The notes: a model not told the origin generated them from the letters alone. Positions 12,115 through 22,289 are shown, counted from the first letter of the stretch. The stretch is DNA of 64,000 bases from Callipepla californica brunnescens (GCA_023055505.1 JALIRH010000125.1:137001-201000), one strand, 5' to 3'. Program-made: numbers and translations.

Positions 12115-13540
12115 TTTCTACAGTCTTTCTTCATGTGTCCCTTTTTCTGACAGTAGAAGCATTCAACTGTCCTCATATCTCTGGGTCTGTTCTGCTTGGG
12201 TTGAAGCGCATTTTCTGCCCGAGGAATATTCCCTCTTCTCCTTGCCTGGAACGCCCCCTTCTGTCCTTCTCTTACCGCGGCTATCAGACTTCCAGCTTGC
12301 CTCTTCTGAGTCTCCTCCTCTCTCCTTAACGTATACTTTCTGAGCCTCTCTCAGCAATTCATCTAATCCTCTCTCCTGCCAGTCCTCCAGCTTCTCTAGT
12401 TTCCTTCCAATATCTGTCCAGGACCTAGCTTCAAACCGCGTTTTCAGGAGAGCTCGCCCCACGGGGTAGCAGGATCTAATCCTGAATAGAACTGTACATT
12501 TCTGCATAGTCTCTCTAACCACTCAGTAGGAGTTTCATCTTTTTTCCGTTGCTTGCCTTATTTGCCTTATTGATATTCTGTCCCCGAGGGACAGATTCTC
12601 TAATCCCTTGAATAATAAGAACTCGCCAATCTGCCATGTGAGTACCATGTTCCTGGCTCTGATTATCCCAATTGGGCCGCTGTAAGGGCCACTTTAGATC
12701 TGCTCCTGGGCCAGCCGGGTGTTGCTGATCCCAGATTCACGTACCTGCCCTCCTGATCATATCCCTTTCTTCTGCTCTAAATAGTATGCCCAAAATTGCC
12801 TGTGTTTCATCCCAAGTTTAATGGTTGGGACCTGAAGATTGATCTAGCCTCTCGGAGACCCCTCAAGGATCCTCCAGCAAATTCCCCATCTCCTTCTGAA
12901 ATTCCCTTATGTATCTCCTGAGTTGAAGGGAACTGAAACATAGCCAGCTCCTGGCTTTGATCCTCCGGTAGCTACAGGTATTTCTCTTAAAGGGAGAACG
13001 TTTCCTCCTTGACCTCTCTCCTGCCTAGCTTGCCTTCTAGTGATCCTTCTCCTAGGGAAGTCTAGGGGTTCACATTCAGGTTCATCTCCCAAGTCAGATT
13101 CAGCTTGCTCCGGCGGAGCCGCTGGATTCTGTTCGGGGGGAGCGTAAGGCGGGGGGATAGTGTATAATGTCCTCCTCTGTTGTATTCCTTTTTTTAATTA
13201 GGGGGAACAGAAAGGTTCCAATATCAGATTCTACACATCATTTGCATACTCACCATCTTCCAGATTCAAAGGCTGTTTTTCATTTGCATAAGCGTTTAGA
13301 GCCTGGCAGATCCGGTCCTCAAAGGACCCAAATACTGGCCAGAACAGCTGATCTGCCCTTCTCTGCTTTCCTCCCCATACCTCCATACAGTCATGTACCA
13401 TCTTCACCTCACTCTTTCCTCGTCTAGAGGGAGAATCACCCCAATGTTTTAACATTAAACCTAGGGGACTTTCTAGTGGTATGTCCAGTAGCTTTACCTG
13501 CGAGCTGTACCTAGAGTTCGGAGCTACAGGTCTCTGCACA
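12115..13540 (-). pseudogene. Class I ERV gag (matrix, PPPY, capsid, nucleocapsid), broken
   Basis: Gag is the structural polyprotein that assembles the viral core. Matrix-like sequence lies at 13,540-13,231 (for example LESPLGLMLKHWG). A PPPY late-domain motif within TIPPPYAPPEQ lies near 13,150. The start of capsid is at about 12,990 (LPLREIPVA...YVSVPFNSGD), followed by a stop. A charged segment at 12,522-12,163 leads to a single zinc knuckle, CFYCQKKGHMKKDC (C-X2-C-X4-H-X4-C), at about 12,120-12,160. The three gag blocks share one frame but are separated by stops, and the zinc knuckle is in another frame. This Gag cannot be made as one protein. Family order and spacing match gammaretrovirus-like elements. 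Confidence 0.85.
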
Positions 13541-13616
13541 GAAGTTCCCCAGCCCAGGGGCCGTCCGAAGACGGGGTGCTCCCCTGGAGTGGGAATTCCA
13601 CAGCAGAGTCGCCTGG

Positions 13617-13634
13617 ATCCGAGTCACGGCACCA
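13617..13634 (-). promoter_or_regulatory. Primer binding site, tRNA-His type
   Basis: The minus strand reads TGGTGCCGTGACTCGGAT, the 18-nt complement of the 3' end of tRNA-His as used by HERV-H-type elements. It starts three bases after the LTR end, at the position where reverse transcription would be primed. Confidence 0.85.
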
Positions 13635-13637
13635 AAT

Positions 13638-14100
13638 TGTTAGAGGTGTGAAGAGAACGATACGCACCAACTGTTGCCAACAGTAAGGAATTTATTGAGC
13701 AAGCAAGAAATGAGCGGAACAGCGCTGGGCGGCCGGGAGTCTCCTCTGCACCAGAGGTGCTCAACAGGGCCCCCCAACCCCTCTTTTCATTGTCCCTTAT
13801 CTCTGCATTCATGTCTTATCTTTCTCTTCCTGGGCTGCGCTGGCTGTTATCTGGGGGTCGTTCTCTGCCTCCTGGCGATCGAGATGATGAAGGCCATAGT
13901 TTTCCTCAGCTCCGATCACGCGCGCTCAAGAGGAGATTTTCACTTCTTTTTCTTTTGCAGTTTCTCCAAAGGTCACTGCTATCTGTTGTTCATTGTCCAG
14001 GTGTTAGAACTAAGCGCTGTGGCTCCAACTTGCACAAACTACAGTTTTTAGACAAAACATCGATATATCTCTTTTGAGACTTCTACAAACTACATAGTTC
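13638..14100 (-). mobile_element. 5' LTR of the class I ERV
   Basis: The minus-strand LTR ends in ...CACCTCTAACA, three bases before the primer binding site. An AATAAA poly(A) signal lies on the minus strand at 13,691-13,696, about 55 bp from the LTR end, as expected for R/U5. The outer (U3) boundary is not clear; TG/CA candidates lie between 14,085 and 14,140, so the stated end is approximate. No convincing TATA box was seen. Confidence 0.72.
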
Positions 14101-14159
14101 TCAGAAAAAAAAACACGCTGAAAAACACGGACACATCTGTCTCGAGTCGGTTTGATTAA

Positions 14160-15555
14160 CAAGTAGAGAACTCATTTTTACCACAATCCTTACCCTAAGC
14201 CTAACACTCACCTTAAACCTAACCCTAACCCTGTACCTAGCCTGAACCCTAAGCATAACCCTAAACCTATCCCTATTCCTATCCTCAACAGTAACCCAAA
14301 CCCTAATCCTAACACTGACACTCAACCTAGTTCTAATGCTGTATCTAACCTTAGAACTCAAACAAACCCTATCCCTAAGCCTAATCCTAAATCGAATTCT
14401 AACCCTTACCTATACACTATCCCTATCCCCAAAACCCTTTTCCTACACCTAACCCTAACCACAAGACTTACCTTAACCTAACCCTAACAGCAATCCCAGG
14501 CCTAACCCTAACACTAACCTGAAACCTAATCCTATTCCTAACCTTAACCCTAACCAGAGGCCTAACCCTAATATGACCCTTACACTCAAACTGACCCTGC
14601 CCCTAACCCTAAACACAGATCGCATCCTAAACCTAAACCTAAACCTAAAACTTCCCCTAATGCTAACATGAACACTCAACCTAATCCTAGCTCTAAACAC
14701 AATCATAAAACTGAGAAAAACTTTTTCCCTAACCCTAATCCTAAACCTAATCCAAAACCTAAAACAATCCCAAACCCTTTCCCTATCTCTAACCCTAACC
14801 CAGAATCTAAACCTAACCCTATTACTAAACCCAATCTTACACCTAACCCTATTCCATAACCTAAACTTACCCTAACACTGTATCACTCAATCTTTCCCTA
14901 ATCGTAACCCTAACCCTAAACATAACCTTACCCTAGTACTAAAACAAACTTACCCATAACCCTAACCCAAAACCTAACAGAACCCTAGTCCTAACCATAA
15001 TCCTAACCCTAACTCAAACCCTAAATCTAACACTAATCCTTACCCTAAACAGAACTCGAAGCATTTCCCAAATCCTAATTCTAACTCTACCCTAACCCTA
15101 ACCCAAACTCAGACCCTACCACAAAACCCAAGTGGAAGCCCAACCCTAAACCTAACCAAAAGCATCAGATCACCACAACCCTCACCTAAATCTATCCCAA
15201 AACATGTTCCTAATATTAAACCAAATCCTAATCCAAACACTAACCCTACAACTATTCCTAAACCTTTACTTAACACAAAGCCAAACCCGAGGCCTACCCC
15301 TTACCTCACCCTGACACTCAAACTAACCCTACCCCTAACCCTACATACAAATCCAATCCTAAGTCTAACCCTAAACTTAACCCTAATGCTACTCCTAACA
15401 TGAACACTTCACCTACTTCTGTCCCTGACGCTAACACTCAAATTATCCCTAACCCTTACCCTAAACCGAAATCTACACCAAAACCTAACCCTTGCCCTAA
15501 CCCTGACCCTGAAGCTGACCCTAACCCTAGCCTAAACCCTAACCCTAACCAGTCG
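14160..15555 (-). repeat. Degenerate telomere-like repeats, CCCTAA on + strand
   Basis: This is a degenerate CCCTAA array in the same orientation as the block at 7,056-8,480. The class I ERV sits between the two blocks, so the ERV may have inserted into one larger array, or the blocks may be duplicates. One copy of the shared AGCATCAGAT...CACAACCCT motif lies at 15,161-15,187. Open frames here are repeat artefacts. Confidence 0.9.
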
Positions 15556-15559
15556 CAGA

Positions 15560-16295
15560 AAAGGCCTGAATCCATACAGCCTTTTCACTGTGAAAATCTG
15601 GGAGAGAAAATCTGGCTTACCATGGAGATCTCAGCTTTAAGGAAATCTAAAAACAAAACAAAGCATGCAGTTCCCAGATTCCCAGCAACATTTTTCCCCA
15701 TACTTTCACCACCATAGATTGAGAAGACCATTTGCTGGACTTACACAGTGTCAGCAGGGTGAACCACATTTGGTCAGTGCACAACATTAATTACCACTTG
15801 CTCCACAGGCACAGGACAGACGGCCTCAGCGGTTAAGCACCCAGCCACTACAGGGATACACTTTCTGATTCACACTGCTGCAAAACGGCACCCATCTATT
15901 GTGCAAGTACCTGCTGTAAACCGTAACACAGAAACTCTAGCAGCTACGGAAATCAGGAAAGAAATACTTCAAGAACTAATCAATACTTCTACTCAAAGGA
16001 CGTATGAATATACTTCAAGTAGACTTCAGCTTCCAGGACCACGACATCCCAAGGTCCTGGAACAGAAAAACAACTCCGAATTTAATTCCAGAACTGGATC
16101 AAGAAATTAAGTCAGTGAGATCAAGACATTCACCCAGACAGCCACAGCTCATCAACCTCACCTTCATTTCCACCCAACAGAATAATGCTATGTAAACTAC
16201 ATAGCATAACACGCCCTGCCCCCTTTCTTGCAATATCCTGAATATAAAATCCCTTTTCTTTTTTTTTCCGTTATCCAAAATTTACATAGGAATAC
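15560..16295. other. Unique sequence, no gene recognised
   Basis: This is non-repetitive sequence between the telomere-like array and the last XPO1-like exon. It should hold the next XPO1 exon on the minus strand, but I could not find residues matching it. It is probably intron that was cut at about 15,560 by the telomere-like array. A few short open frames have no recognisable product. Confidence 0.5.
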
Positions 16296-16490
16296 CTTCT
16301 TGATCATATTTAACGTGCACTCAAAAACAGCATCAAAGATCTGAGGTATTTCAGCAGCGATGTGCCCACCCAGCTTCTTTACAGCCACAGCCACAGCACC
16401 CAGTACTGCAGGCTCTCTAGCAGCTGGAACATTTCTCTGGTAGTCAAGGAGAGCGGCACCCAACAAGGGAGGAACAAAGTTTTCAGCAAC
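16296..16490 (-). CDS. XPO1: XPO1-like exon d
   Basis: The 195-bp exon (65 codons, phase 0 at both ends) has acceptor TTGATGTAG and donor GTATTC, which is weaker than consensus. It encodes VAENFVPPLLGAALLDYQRN through NVPAAREP and KLGGHIAAEIPQIFDAVFEC to NMIKK. I count roughly 12 differences in 65 residues against the XPO1 sequence as I remember it, concentrated in the segment after AAREP. No following exon was found before the sequence ends in telomere-like repeats. Confidence 0.9.
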
Positions 16491-16868
16491 CTACATCAAG
16501 AGCAAGACATGCTTAGAGCAGTGCAGTTACCCAACAAAGCCTCACACAGCAGTTCGGAAAGAAGCTAAAAATGAACTTACACGCCCACATGCTTCCCACA
16601 CACTGTGTTCATCCAGCAGTGCTTGCCTGAGGGCTCTCCTACACCTTCCTGCTTCCCCTTAGGACTGCTCTCAGCTGACACTACCTGAAGCACTCAAAAC
16701 ACAGCTCAGGCCTACCCCTGTATGATCACAGCTTATCATCCTTCCTGCAGATATTGCAGTTCTGAAGCCAGTTCTTGTGAACAGAACAGTGTTAACTGCA
16801 CTGCAGCAAAAGAGCAGAGTTCCTCCTGAATGTGTCCTATCAACTCTTTGGATGCCATATTTACTTAC

Positions 16869-16975
16869 CATCTGAGGATCGTTGGACCTGCTCACCCAGC
16901 CAGAAATCAGTTCTAAACTTTCCCTTTTTACAGTCCTCATCCTTCTAACCAAGGGCTGCTTGGTTTCCACTTCGC
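16869..16975 (-). CDS. XPO1: XPO1-like exon c
   Basis: The 107-bp exon completes the split Gly codon from exon b and then encodes 35 residues, ending with ELISGWVSRSNDPQM. The acceptor is CTTTCAG and the donor is a near-consensus GTAAGT. The phase-1 junction with exon b is exact, giving ...EADG-EVETKQP.... It contains the strongly conserved MRTVKRESLE helix region of XPO1. Confidence 0.9.
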
Positions 16976-18371
16976 CTGAAAGGTAGCAAAGCTGCACTGA
17001 ATCTGGGTTAAGATGCGTCAACAAACAGATTCCCCTCAACTCCTTCCAGAAGATTGAGAATGTTTCATTTTTATACCCAAATGACAAAGAAGGAAGATCT
17101 CTCCTTCATATTATGCAGATTAAAACCATTTTCCCATTACTTCAGCTCCATGGATCCAAGTTGCAATTTAGTATTCCACTGCTACTGCCGACAGCACACT
17201 GCCAGCACAACTCAGAAACAATGCTGCAGCTTCTTTTTCAAGGAAGGGAATGTTCCTTCAGCTCTCAGGATCATGCTTACCTCTGGCTCTCACTGCGTGA
17301 TGAGAAGAACCAACCTATACAGTGTTCTAAAGCACGCTCCTGATTTGGTCACAAACATAATTGTTCCAACTTGTCTTTACTACAAGGAGCCTAATTCTTA
17401 CTTCATTTTCTCACGTCCAAGTCCATGCAAGTCTCGTCAGTAGAACTTGCCCTAACTGAGTGCACAGACACACACTCATAACAGTACATCCAAGGAAAAC
17501 CTCACCAGACTGCAGCCAGGGAAACAAAGGCAGAACTGCTCCTGCTGCCATCAGAGATAACAACTGTGAGAACACACTCTGAGCCGAGTGCCATCTCAAT
17601 AGCTGTTGCTCGAGTAAAATCTCACCACTACAAGTCCTAGCAACTGCTTCCTATTTCTCTCGTTGTGTTTTCTTTTTGTTTTAAGCACCTTCTGGCAATT
17701 AGAGCTGCAGAATCAAAAGAATGCATTAAGTTCTGAGAAGCTACGTCAAGGTGTATTCATTGCATGGGTAAGAAAGTCTGTCAGAACACAGCTCCAATAA
17801 CCGAGTCACTTCATTCCTCAAGGGATGCTCCAGCAGCACATTCTACTTGGATATCACAGACCCAATTTTTTCCAGGTAACAGTGGTTAGGTAACTCGAGT
17901 AGCTCCTAATTCCTCCTCAGTGATTACCAGTCTAGTTTGTGACAAATCTGAGGCGCCTTCACTGAAGTTACACTTCTGTAAGAAAGCTGTTTCAGTAGTA
18001 GAATATCACCAAACCAAAACTCTGCCAACGTCCTAGGGTCTTTTCTTATCTAAAACGATGAAGTCAGAACTTACAACTGTGTCTCCACAAGACTGCTATT
18101 AGTCAGCAGTCTCCGGTACCCTTCCTAAACTCACACTTGAAGAGCTTTCCTCCTTCCGCAATCAGAGTTTCTTTGAACAAAACATCTGGCTAACAAAAAC
18201 AAGAACCTAAGCAAGCACATTTTCAGGCATTCTCTTGCCCAAACGCACACACAAAGAAGCAACAAAAACCACCACCACCAACAGACACGCAATGAGATAA
18301 GCCCAGCAAATTCACAACCTGATCACGTGCACTGCCCATCCCGCTGTTAGGAAGGACGTGCAATTTCTTAC
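16976..18371. other. Intron of the XPO1-like locus
   Basis: This is non-repetitive sequence between exons b and c. I see no extra conserved exon, RNA gene or mobile element in it. Short open frames on either strand have no recognised match. Confidence 0.55.
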
Positions 18372-18555
18372 CGTCAGCCTCAAGAGCTGCAGACATGTTT
18401 TCACTTGGGCACTTGGACATATTCAGCATATCTAAATCAATTCTTCCCAGCTGAATCACAAAGGGGCGGCCAGCTGCTTTCCATGCCCTTACGCTGCTTT
18501 TCAGAATGCTACCAAGCTGCGTAACGGCTTCAGGATCCTTCAGAACATCAACATT
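18372..18555 (-). CDS. XPO1: XPO1-like exon b
   Basis: The 184-bp exon (61 codons plus one base) has acceptor TTTTCCACAG and donor GTAAGA. It encodes NVDVLKDPEAVTQLGSILKS and continues through PFVIQLGRIDLDMLN to SENMSAALEAD. Order and phase match XPO1. Substitutions such as MSKCPSEN relative to the conserved family sequence show divergence while the frame is kept. Confidence 0.88.
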
Positions 18556-18871
18556 CTGTGGAAAAGAACTGAGCTAACTCCAGTCAGTCAAGGAAAACGC
18601 CATTTATCTTCTAATACAAAAACGGTCACTTTCACGTTTAGGGTTATCTTACACGCTGTGTTAAAGCATGTTCTGTCAAGTTCTTCAACTGGATTTAAAC
18701 CAGTCTCAGTTGTTTAGGTCTCCTTCAACACTTCTACTGCCAGATCAACCATTGCTTTATAAAAGTTCAGCACAGCCAAGTTCACTTCATTCCACAGATG
18801 AAAAAAAATGGAATAACAACAAACATTCAGCACTTTTACTTTAGTTGAATACACAAAATGTACCGTCTGAC

Positions 18872-18970
18872 TTTTGTTGCCTGCATGTGTTTTTCTATCA
18901 GATGCTCCTGTACAGTCCGGTCTGTCTGCGCCCCAACCACGTATCCTACTGCTCCACAGAACGGATGCAC
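18872..18970 (-). CDS. XPO1: XPO1-like exon a
   Basis: The 99-bp exon (33 codons) is preceded by a pyrimidine-rich acceptor (TTTTTCAATCAG) and followed by a GTCAGA donor. It contains AVGYVVGAQTDRTVQEHLIE, readily recognised as XPO1. After EKHM it jumps directly to QATK; from recall, normal XPO1 has about 12 further residues between these points. This is an in-frame 36-bp deletion. The exon is in phase with exon b. Confidence 0.85.
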
Positions 18971-19163
18971 CTGATTGAAAAACAAGAAGTCCAACAGAAA
19001 GTTAAGGAAGACTAACCCAAAATGTACAGCGTTCAGGTAGTAAAAGTTCAAAATGGCTTTCCAATGACTAAATACCCACTTCCCACCTCAGTTCACAAGA
19101 TCCTTCTCCATCCTTTCCTTCCTTACTCCACATTTAAAGCAAGCCTCTGCTCCCCTCCAATAC

Positions 19164-19664
19164 AGGCAGGAAATTAGAAATGCAAAAGCCCAGCTCCAAC
19201 TTAGACTGGCTACTGCAGTAAAGCAGAGCAAAAAATCCTTTTACAAATATATTAACAGTAAAAGATCTAAGGAGAATTTCTCTCCTTTACTTGATGCGGC
19301 AGGGAATGGAACCACAGAGGATAAGGAAAAGGCTGAGGTTCTCAATGCCTTCTTCACGTCTCTCTTCAATAGACAGATCAGTTAACTCAGGATACTTTTT
19401 GCCCTGACCTGGAAGTCTGGGACGAAGCGCATCATACACCCCCTGTGATCCTAGCAGAGACAGTCAGAGACCTGCTCCTCCATCTGAACTGCCGCAAGTC
19501 CATGGGACCAGATGGGATCCAACCAAGGGTGCTGAGGGAGCTGGCAGAGGTGATTGCCAAGCCGCTTTCTGTCATCTATCAGCATTCCTGGTCATCTGGA
19601 GAGGTCCCACAAGATTGGAGGCTTGCCGATGTGACTCCCATCTACAAAAAAGACCGTAAGGAAG
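19164..19664 (+). mobile_element. CR1 LINE fragment, RT region
   Basis: Plus-strand translation in shifting frames gives KKSFYKYINSK, KAEVLNAFFTSLF and then KSMGPDGIQPRVLRELAEVI and SGEVPQDWRLADVTPIYKK, the N-terminal part of the CR1-type RT domain. CR1 is the dominant non-LTR retrotransposon of birds. Stops and frame changes (for example near 19,380-19,450) show that it is dead. It is cut exactly where the class III LTR begins (TGTCATGG at 19,665), and its 3' part is not seen beyond that ERV. Confidence 0.9.
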
Positions 19665-19925
19665 TGTCATGGTTTTATGATTTTTTGGTACTGGTATTCC
19701 ACATCATGGCATCATGTGGTGCATTGGGAGTCAGGGAGAAAACTACATTCCCCAGAGGACTTGGCAATGCTTTGTATTTTTTCACGTGTTTTCCGCTCAG
19801 AGGGAACAGATAAAAACTCTCTGCGGTCACGGGACATTCTCTCTTTCCTCTAGGATCACTTAGGAGTGGGTGCTCGCTGCCGTCCGCCTTCAGCGTTAGC
19901 GCAAGGCCTTCGGTTTATCAGGCAC

Positions 19926-19960
<35 letters not shown>

Positions 19961-20203
19961 TACTCGTTTTGTTTGATTCATTGGGCTTAATTCCAAATTG
20001 TATTGCATTATACTGTGTTATTTACTTCCTGATGTCTTATTTAGTAAATTAGCTTTTCCCCCTCAGATCGTTGCCGCTGTTTTGTTTTGGGGCTTATCTC
20101 CCTTTTTCCCTTTCCCCCTTCCCCTTGTCCGGGGTGTGGGCCTGTGGGTCTCCTTCCTCGGTTGTCGCAGGGCCGGGCTGAACCGGCTCACAAACCCCTG
20201 ACA
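19665..20203 (+). mobile_element. 5' LTR of the class III ERV
   Basis: The LTR runs from TGTCATGGTTTT to CAAACCCCTGACA, 539 bp with TG...CA ends. A second copy of the same LTR family stands alone at 50,251-50,824. Compared with that copy, this one lacks about 65 bp near 19,735 and has an expanded CT run at about 19,930-19,955. The flanking base pairs before it are GGAAG; the partner target-site duplication is lost with the 3' end. Confidence 0.9.
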
Positions 20204-20207
20204 TTTT

Positions 20208-20225
20208 TGGCGCCCAACGTGGGAC
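20208..20225 (+). promoter_or_regulatory. Primer binding site, tRNA-Lys type
   Basis: TGGCGCCCAACGTGGGAC starts four bases after the LTR and closely matches the tRNA-Lys(1,2) primer site known from betaretroviruses. Mammalian ERV-L normally uses tRNA-Leu, so this is notable for a class III-like pol. Confidence 0.8.
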
Positions 20226-20436
20226 ACAACCAGCTGCCTTAGCCAGACAGAGACAAACTTTTAGAGTACATCTCTGTCTGTTGTTAACAAGCTTATCTGT
20301 ACTGCAAGTGCTGTACAGCAAAACACGACCTTGAAGTCCGGGCGTACTGTCAGTTGTTTTGGGATATCTGTAAACTTCTTTTGGGTACTGCCAGATTGTT
20401 TTAGTACAAGAAAAAAAAAATAATAATAATAAAAAG

Positions 20437-20853
20437 ATGTCTTTTCTGTTTCTGTTAAAACTGCCCTTACAGGGATTGTACTTCACCGCTTTTTCCCTCT
20501 TAATGCTCAAAACGTACTGGAACTTGGTTAAGTTTGCCATTCTGTTCCATTGGGTCTGGTCCCTGTATGATAAATTAAAAGCAATGATAGAGGAACCTGC
20601 CAGATCCCAGGGCACCCCAGCTAATGGAACAAAGGATAACATGTTAACGAACCATGTGATGTTTGAATGGGTATCCAGGTTCCCCTCTCAGTTTTTTATG
20701 AATTTTCAAGATCACAGCTTAGGGATGGTGTTAATAATTGGGATATTAGTTCTCCTGCATGTAGTAGCACTTTACATCATGTGCAGGAAGCTTCTCCCAG
20801 AAACAGAGAATGTTGAATGGCAGGGAGAGTGGAGAGTTTTAGGAAAGAAATGA
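20437..20853 (+). CDS. Small two-segment membrane ORF in the ERV leader
   Basis: The 138-codon open frame lies between the primer binding site and gag. Residues about 3-40 are hydrophobic and aromatic, and residues about 96-116 (GMVLIIGILVLLHVVALYIM) form a clear membrane helix, followed by a short charged tail. It starts with ATG shortly after an A/T-rich run (20,410-20,430). It is not obviously a matrix domain and I do not recognise it. It could be an ERV accessory or leader protein, or the original N-terminus of Gag. The downstream gag frame is different, and about 100 bp with stops separates them. Confidence 0.5.
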   Translation: MSFLFLLKLPLQGLYFTAFSLLMLKTYWNLVKFAILFHWVWSLYDKLKAMIEEPARSQGTPANGTKDNMLTNHVMFEWVSRFPSQFFMNFQDHSLGMVLIIGILVLLHVVALYIMCRKLLPETENVEWQGEWRVLGKK

Positions 20854-20984
20854 GAAGGATGGGGACACCCGGTGTCATGGGATCTTTCTCCTGAACAATT
20901 GCAGGATCCTGAGGAGCTAGGCCTGTATCTGAGTAAAGGGTGCTGCGGCTCAGAAAGATCTGAGGTGGAACACTTATCTGGGGC

Positions 20985-22094
20985 TTGGCCTATGCTTACC
21001 GAGGTTTATATACTATTATGAAGAGAGAGAGTGTCCAAACTGAGGCCCAAACCAAAGAGGAAAACCTCCCGGTCACACCTGACCAGCCAAAGGAAGCACC
21101 AGTATCAAAGTCAGTTGCCCCTGTGGAAGGCAAGAAATGGAAACGTGTGTCCTCGCGCCTAGAACGCAAAGAAGAGGTGCCGAAAGAAGAGGAAGATATA
21201 GGTGAGGGGGTGGCCACAACCCCATCACCATTGAGAAAGGCAACAAAGAAAAGTGAGAGACATGGAGAAGAAAGTGATGATGAAGGTGAAGAGAAAGTTA
21301 AAGTTACGACGTTTCGTTGGCCCGTGAAAATGTCTGAGATCCAAGGCTCAAGAAAGGAGTTTATTCGACGTCCAGATGAGAGTATTGTCACTTGGTTGCT
21401 TCGGTGTTGGGACAACCGGGCCAACAGTGTGTCCCTTGATAGTAACGAAGCTCGCCAACTAGGAAACATTGCCCGAGATCCGGCTGTCGACAGAGGAATC
21501 AGCAGGTATATGGATGGAATCGCCAGCCTCTGGCAACGAATGCTAGTAGCTGTGAGGGAAAGATATCCCTACAAGAGTGACCTGGCACCTAAAGTGAAAA
21601 GGTGGAAAACTATTGAGGAAGGCATCCAGTATTTGAGAGAAACAGCTGTGGCGGAAATGCTGTATGATCCCACCTTTGATCCTGACGATCGGGACCATGA
21701 TCCGGAGAAAGTAAGGAGTACACCCGAAATATGTCAGAAGCTTTCAAAGTCAGCACCAGAAAGGTACGCCGGTACACTAGTGACAACGTTCAACAGATAT
21801 GAGGACCAAGACAGAAAACCCCCAGTTTTTGAACTAATTCTTACACTTCAAAACTTCAAACAAAAATTTCCGCCGCCATACACGTCCATTTCAGCCATAT
21901 CAAAGTTAGAAGGACAAATGGAAGATATACTGGGAAAATTATCCCAACTGATTGATAGGGTTGAATCGGTTGCAGCTATCAGAAGCAAACGCCATCCTGC
22001 TCGAGCAAATGACAGCACTAACTTCACTAACTTCATGTCGCGTGCGGCTTTGTGGAGTTACTTACGTGCAAATGGAGAAGATATGAAGGAATGA
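20985..22094 (+). CDS. Class III ERV gag-like ORF
   Basis: The 369-codon open frame lies where gag should be. The N-terminal 110 residues are highly charged and low in complexity (many Lys/Glu/Pro). The middle, about residues 110-240, contains RRPDESIVTWLLRCWDN and LWQRMLVAVRERYPYKSD, which look like a folded capsid-type helical domain. The C-terminus has a predicted coiled coil (LEGQMEDILGKLSQLIDRVE). There is no CCHC zinc knuckle. The true start may lie upstream, since coding-like sequence in another frame precedes it (about 20,880-20,985), implying a frameshift near the start. Known or likely Gag functions are particle assembly. Confidence 0.7.
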   Translation: MAYAYRGLYTIMKRESVQTEAQTKEENLPVTPDQPKEAPVSKSVAPVEGKKWKRVSSRLERKEEVPKEEEDIGEGVATTPSPLRKATKKSERHGEESDDEGEEKVKVTTFRWPVKMSEIQGSRKEFIRRPDESIVTWLLRCWDNRANSVSLDSNEARQLGNIARDPAVDRGISRYMDGIASLWQRMLVAVRERYPYKSDLAPKVKRWKTIEEGIQYLRETAVAEMLYDPTFDPDDRDHDPEKVRSTPEICQKLSKSAPERYAGTLVTTFNRYEDQDRKPPVFELILTLQNFKQKFPPPYTSISAISKLEGQMEDILGKLSQLIDRVESVAAIRSKRHPARANDSTNFTNFMSRAALWSYLRANGEDMKE

Positions 22095-22289
22095 CATCAA
22101 AAACCCACCCCTGCACTGCGAGTACGGGTGAGAGAATTACAACACAGACCAACTACCAGCGAAGTTGTTCCCGTCACTACAGGTAATGAATAGAGGGGCC
22201 CTGCCCTCAGCCAGAGGAGGGAGAGGGATAATAGAGTGTATTGGACTGTGTGGATTCGGTGGCCTGGCACATCAAACCCACAGAAATAG

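Larger units (their letters stand above)
8690..14100 (-). mobile_element. Class I (gammaretrovirus-like) ERV, 5' LTR-gag-pro-pol, no env or 3' LTR
   Basis: Reading on the minus strand, the order is LTR (13,638 upward), a tRNA-His-type primer binding site, gag with a PPPY motif and one CCHC knuckle, protease, RT with YVDD, RNase H and integrase ending near 8,690. A single-knuckle nucleocapsid, PPPY and YVDD are typical of gammaretrovirus-like elements. All genes carry stops and frameshifts, so the element is dead. Env and the 3' LTR are missing. Both ends adjoin degenerate CCCTAA repeats, suggesting loss by rearrangement rather than a solo-LTR event. Confidence 0.88.
16296..18970 (-). other. 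XPO1: Partial XPO1 (exportin-1/CRM1)-like locus, four consecutive exons
   Basis: XPO1 is the Ran-GTP-dependent nuclear export receptor for leucine-rich export signals. Four minus-strand exons (18,970-18,872; 18,555-18,372; 16,975-16,869; 16,490-16,296) encode about 195 residues with no stop or frameshift. They match consecutive HEAT-repeat sequence in the C-terminal half of XPO1, about residues 680-890 by recall. Each has an AG acceptor and GT donor in compatible phases (0, 1, 0, 0). Introns are retained, so this is a genomic duplicate, not a retrocopy. Protein divergence is far higher than expected, because vertebrate XPO1 is nearly invariant. Upstream exons are missing, with CR1 and ERV DNA beyond 19,164. 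Downstream exons are missing beyond 15,560. It may be a gene fragment, a fast-evolving paralogue or a pseudogene. Confidence 0.85.

Noticed and set aside
16671..17087. The whole 138-codon minus-strand open frame as one protein
   Set aside because: Only residues encoded by 16,975-16,869 match XPO1. Splice acceptor and donor sites bound that part, and the rest is intron.
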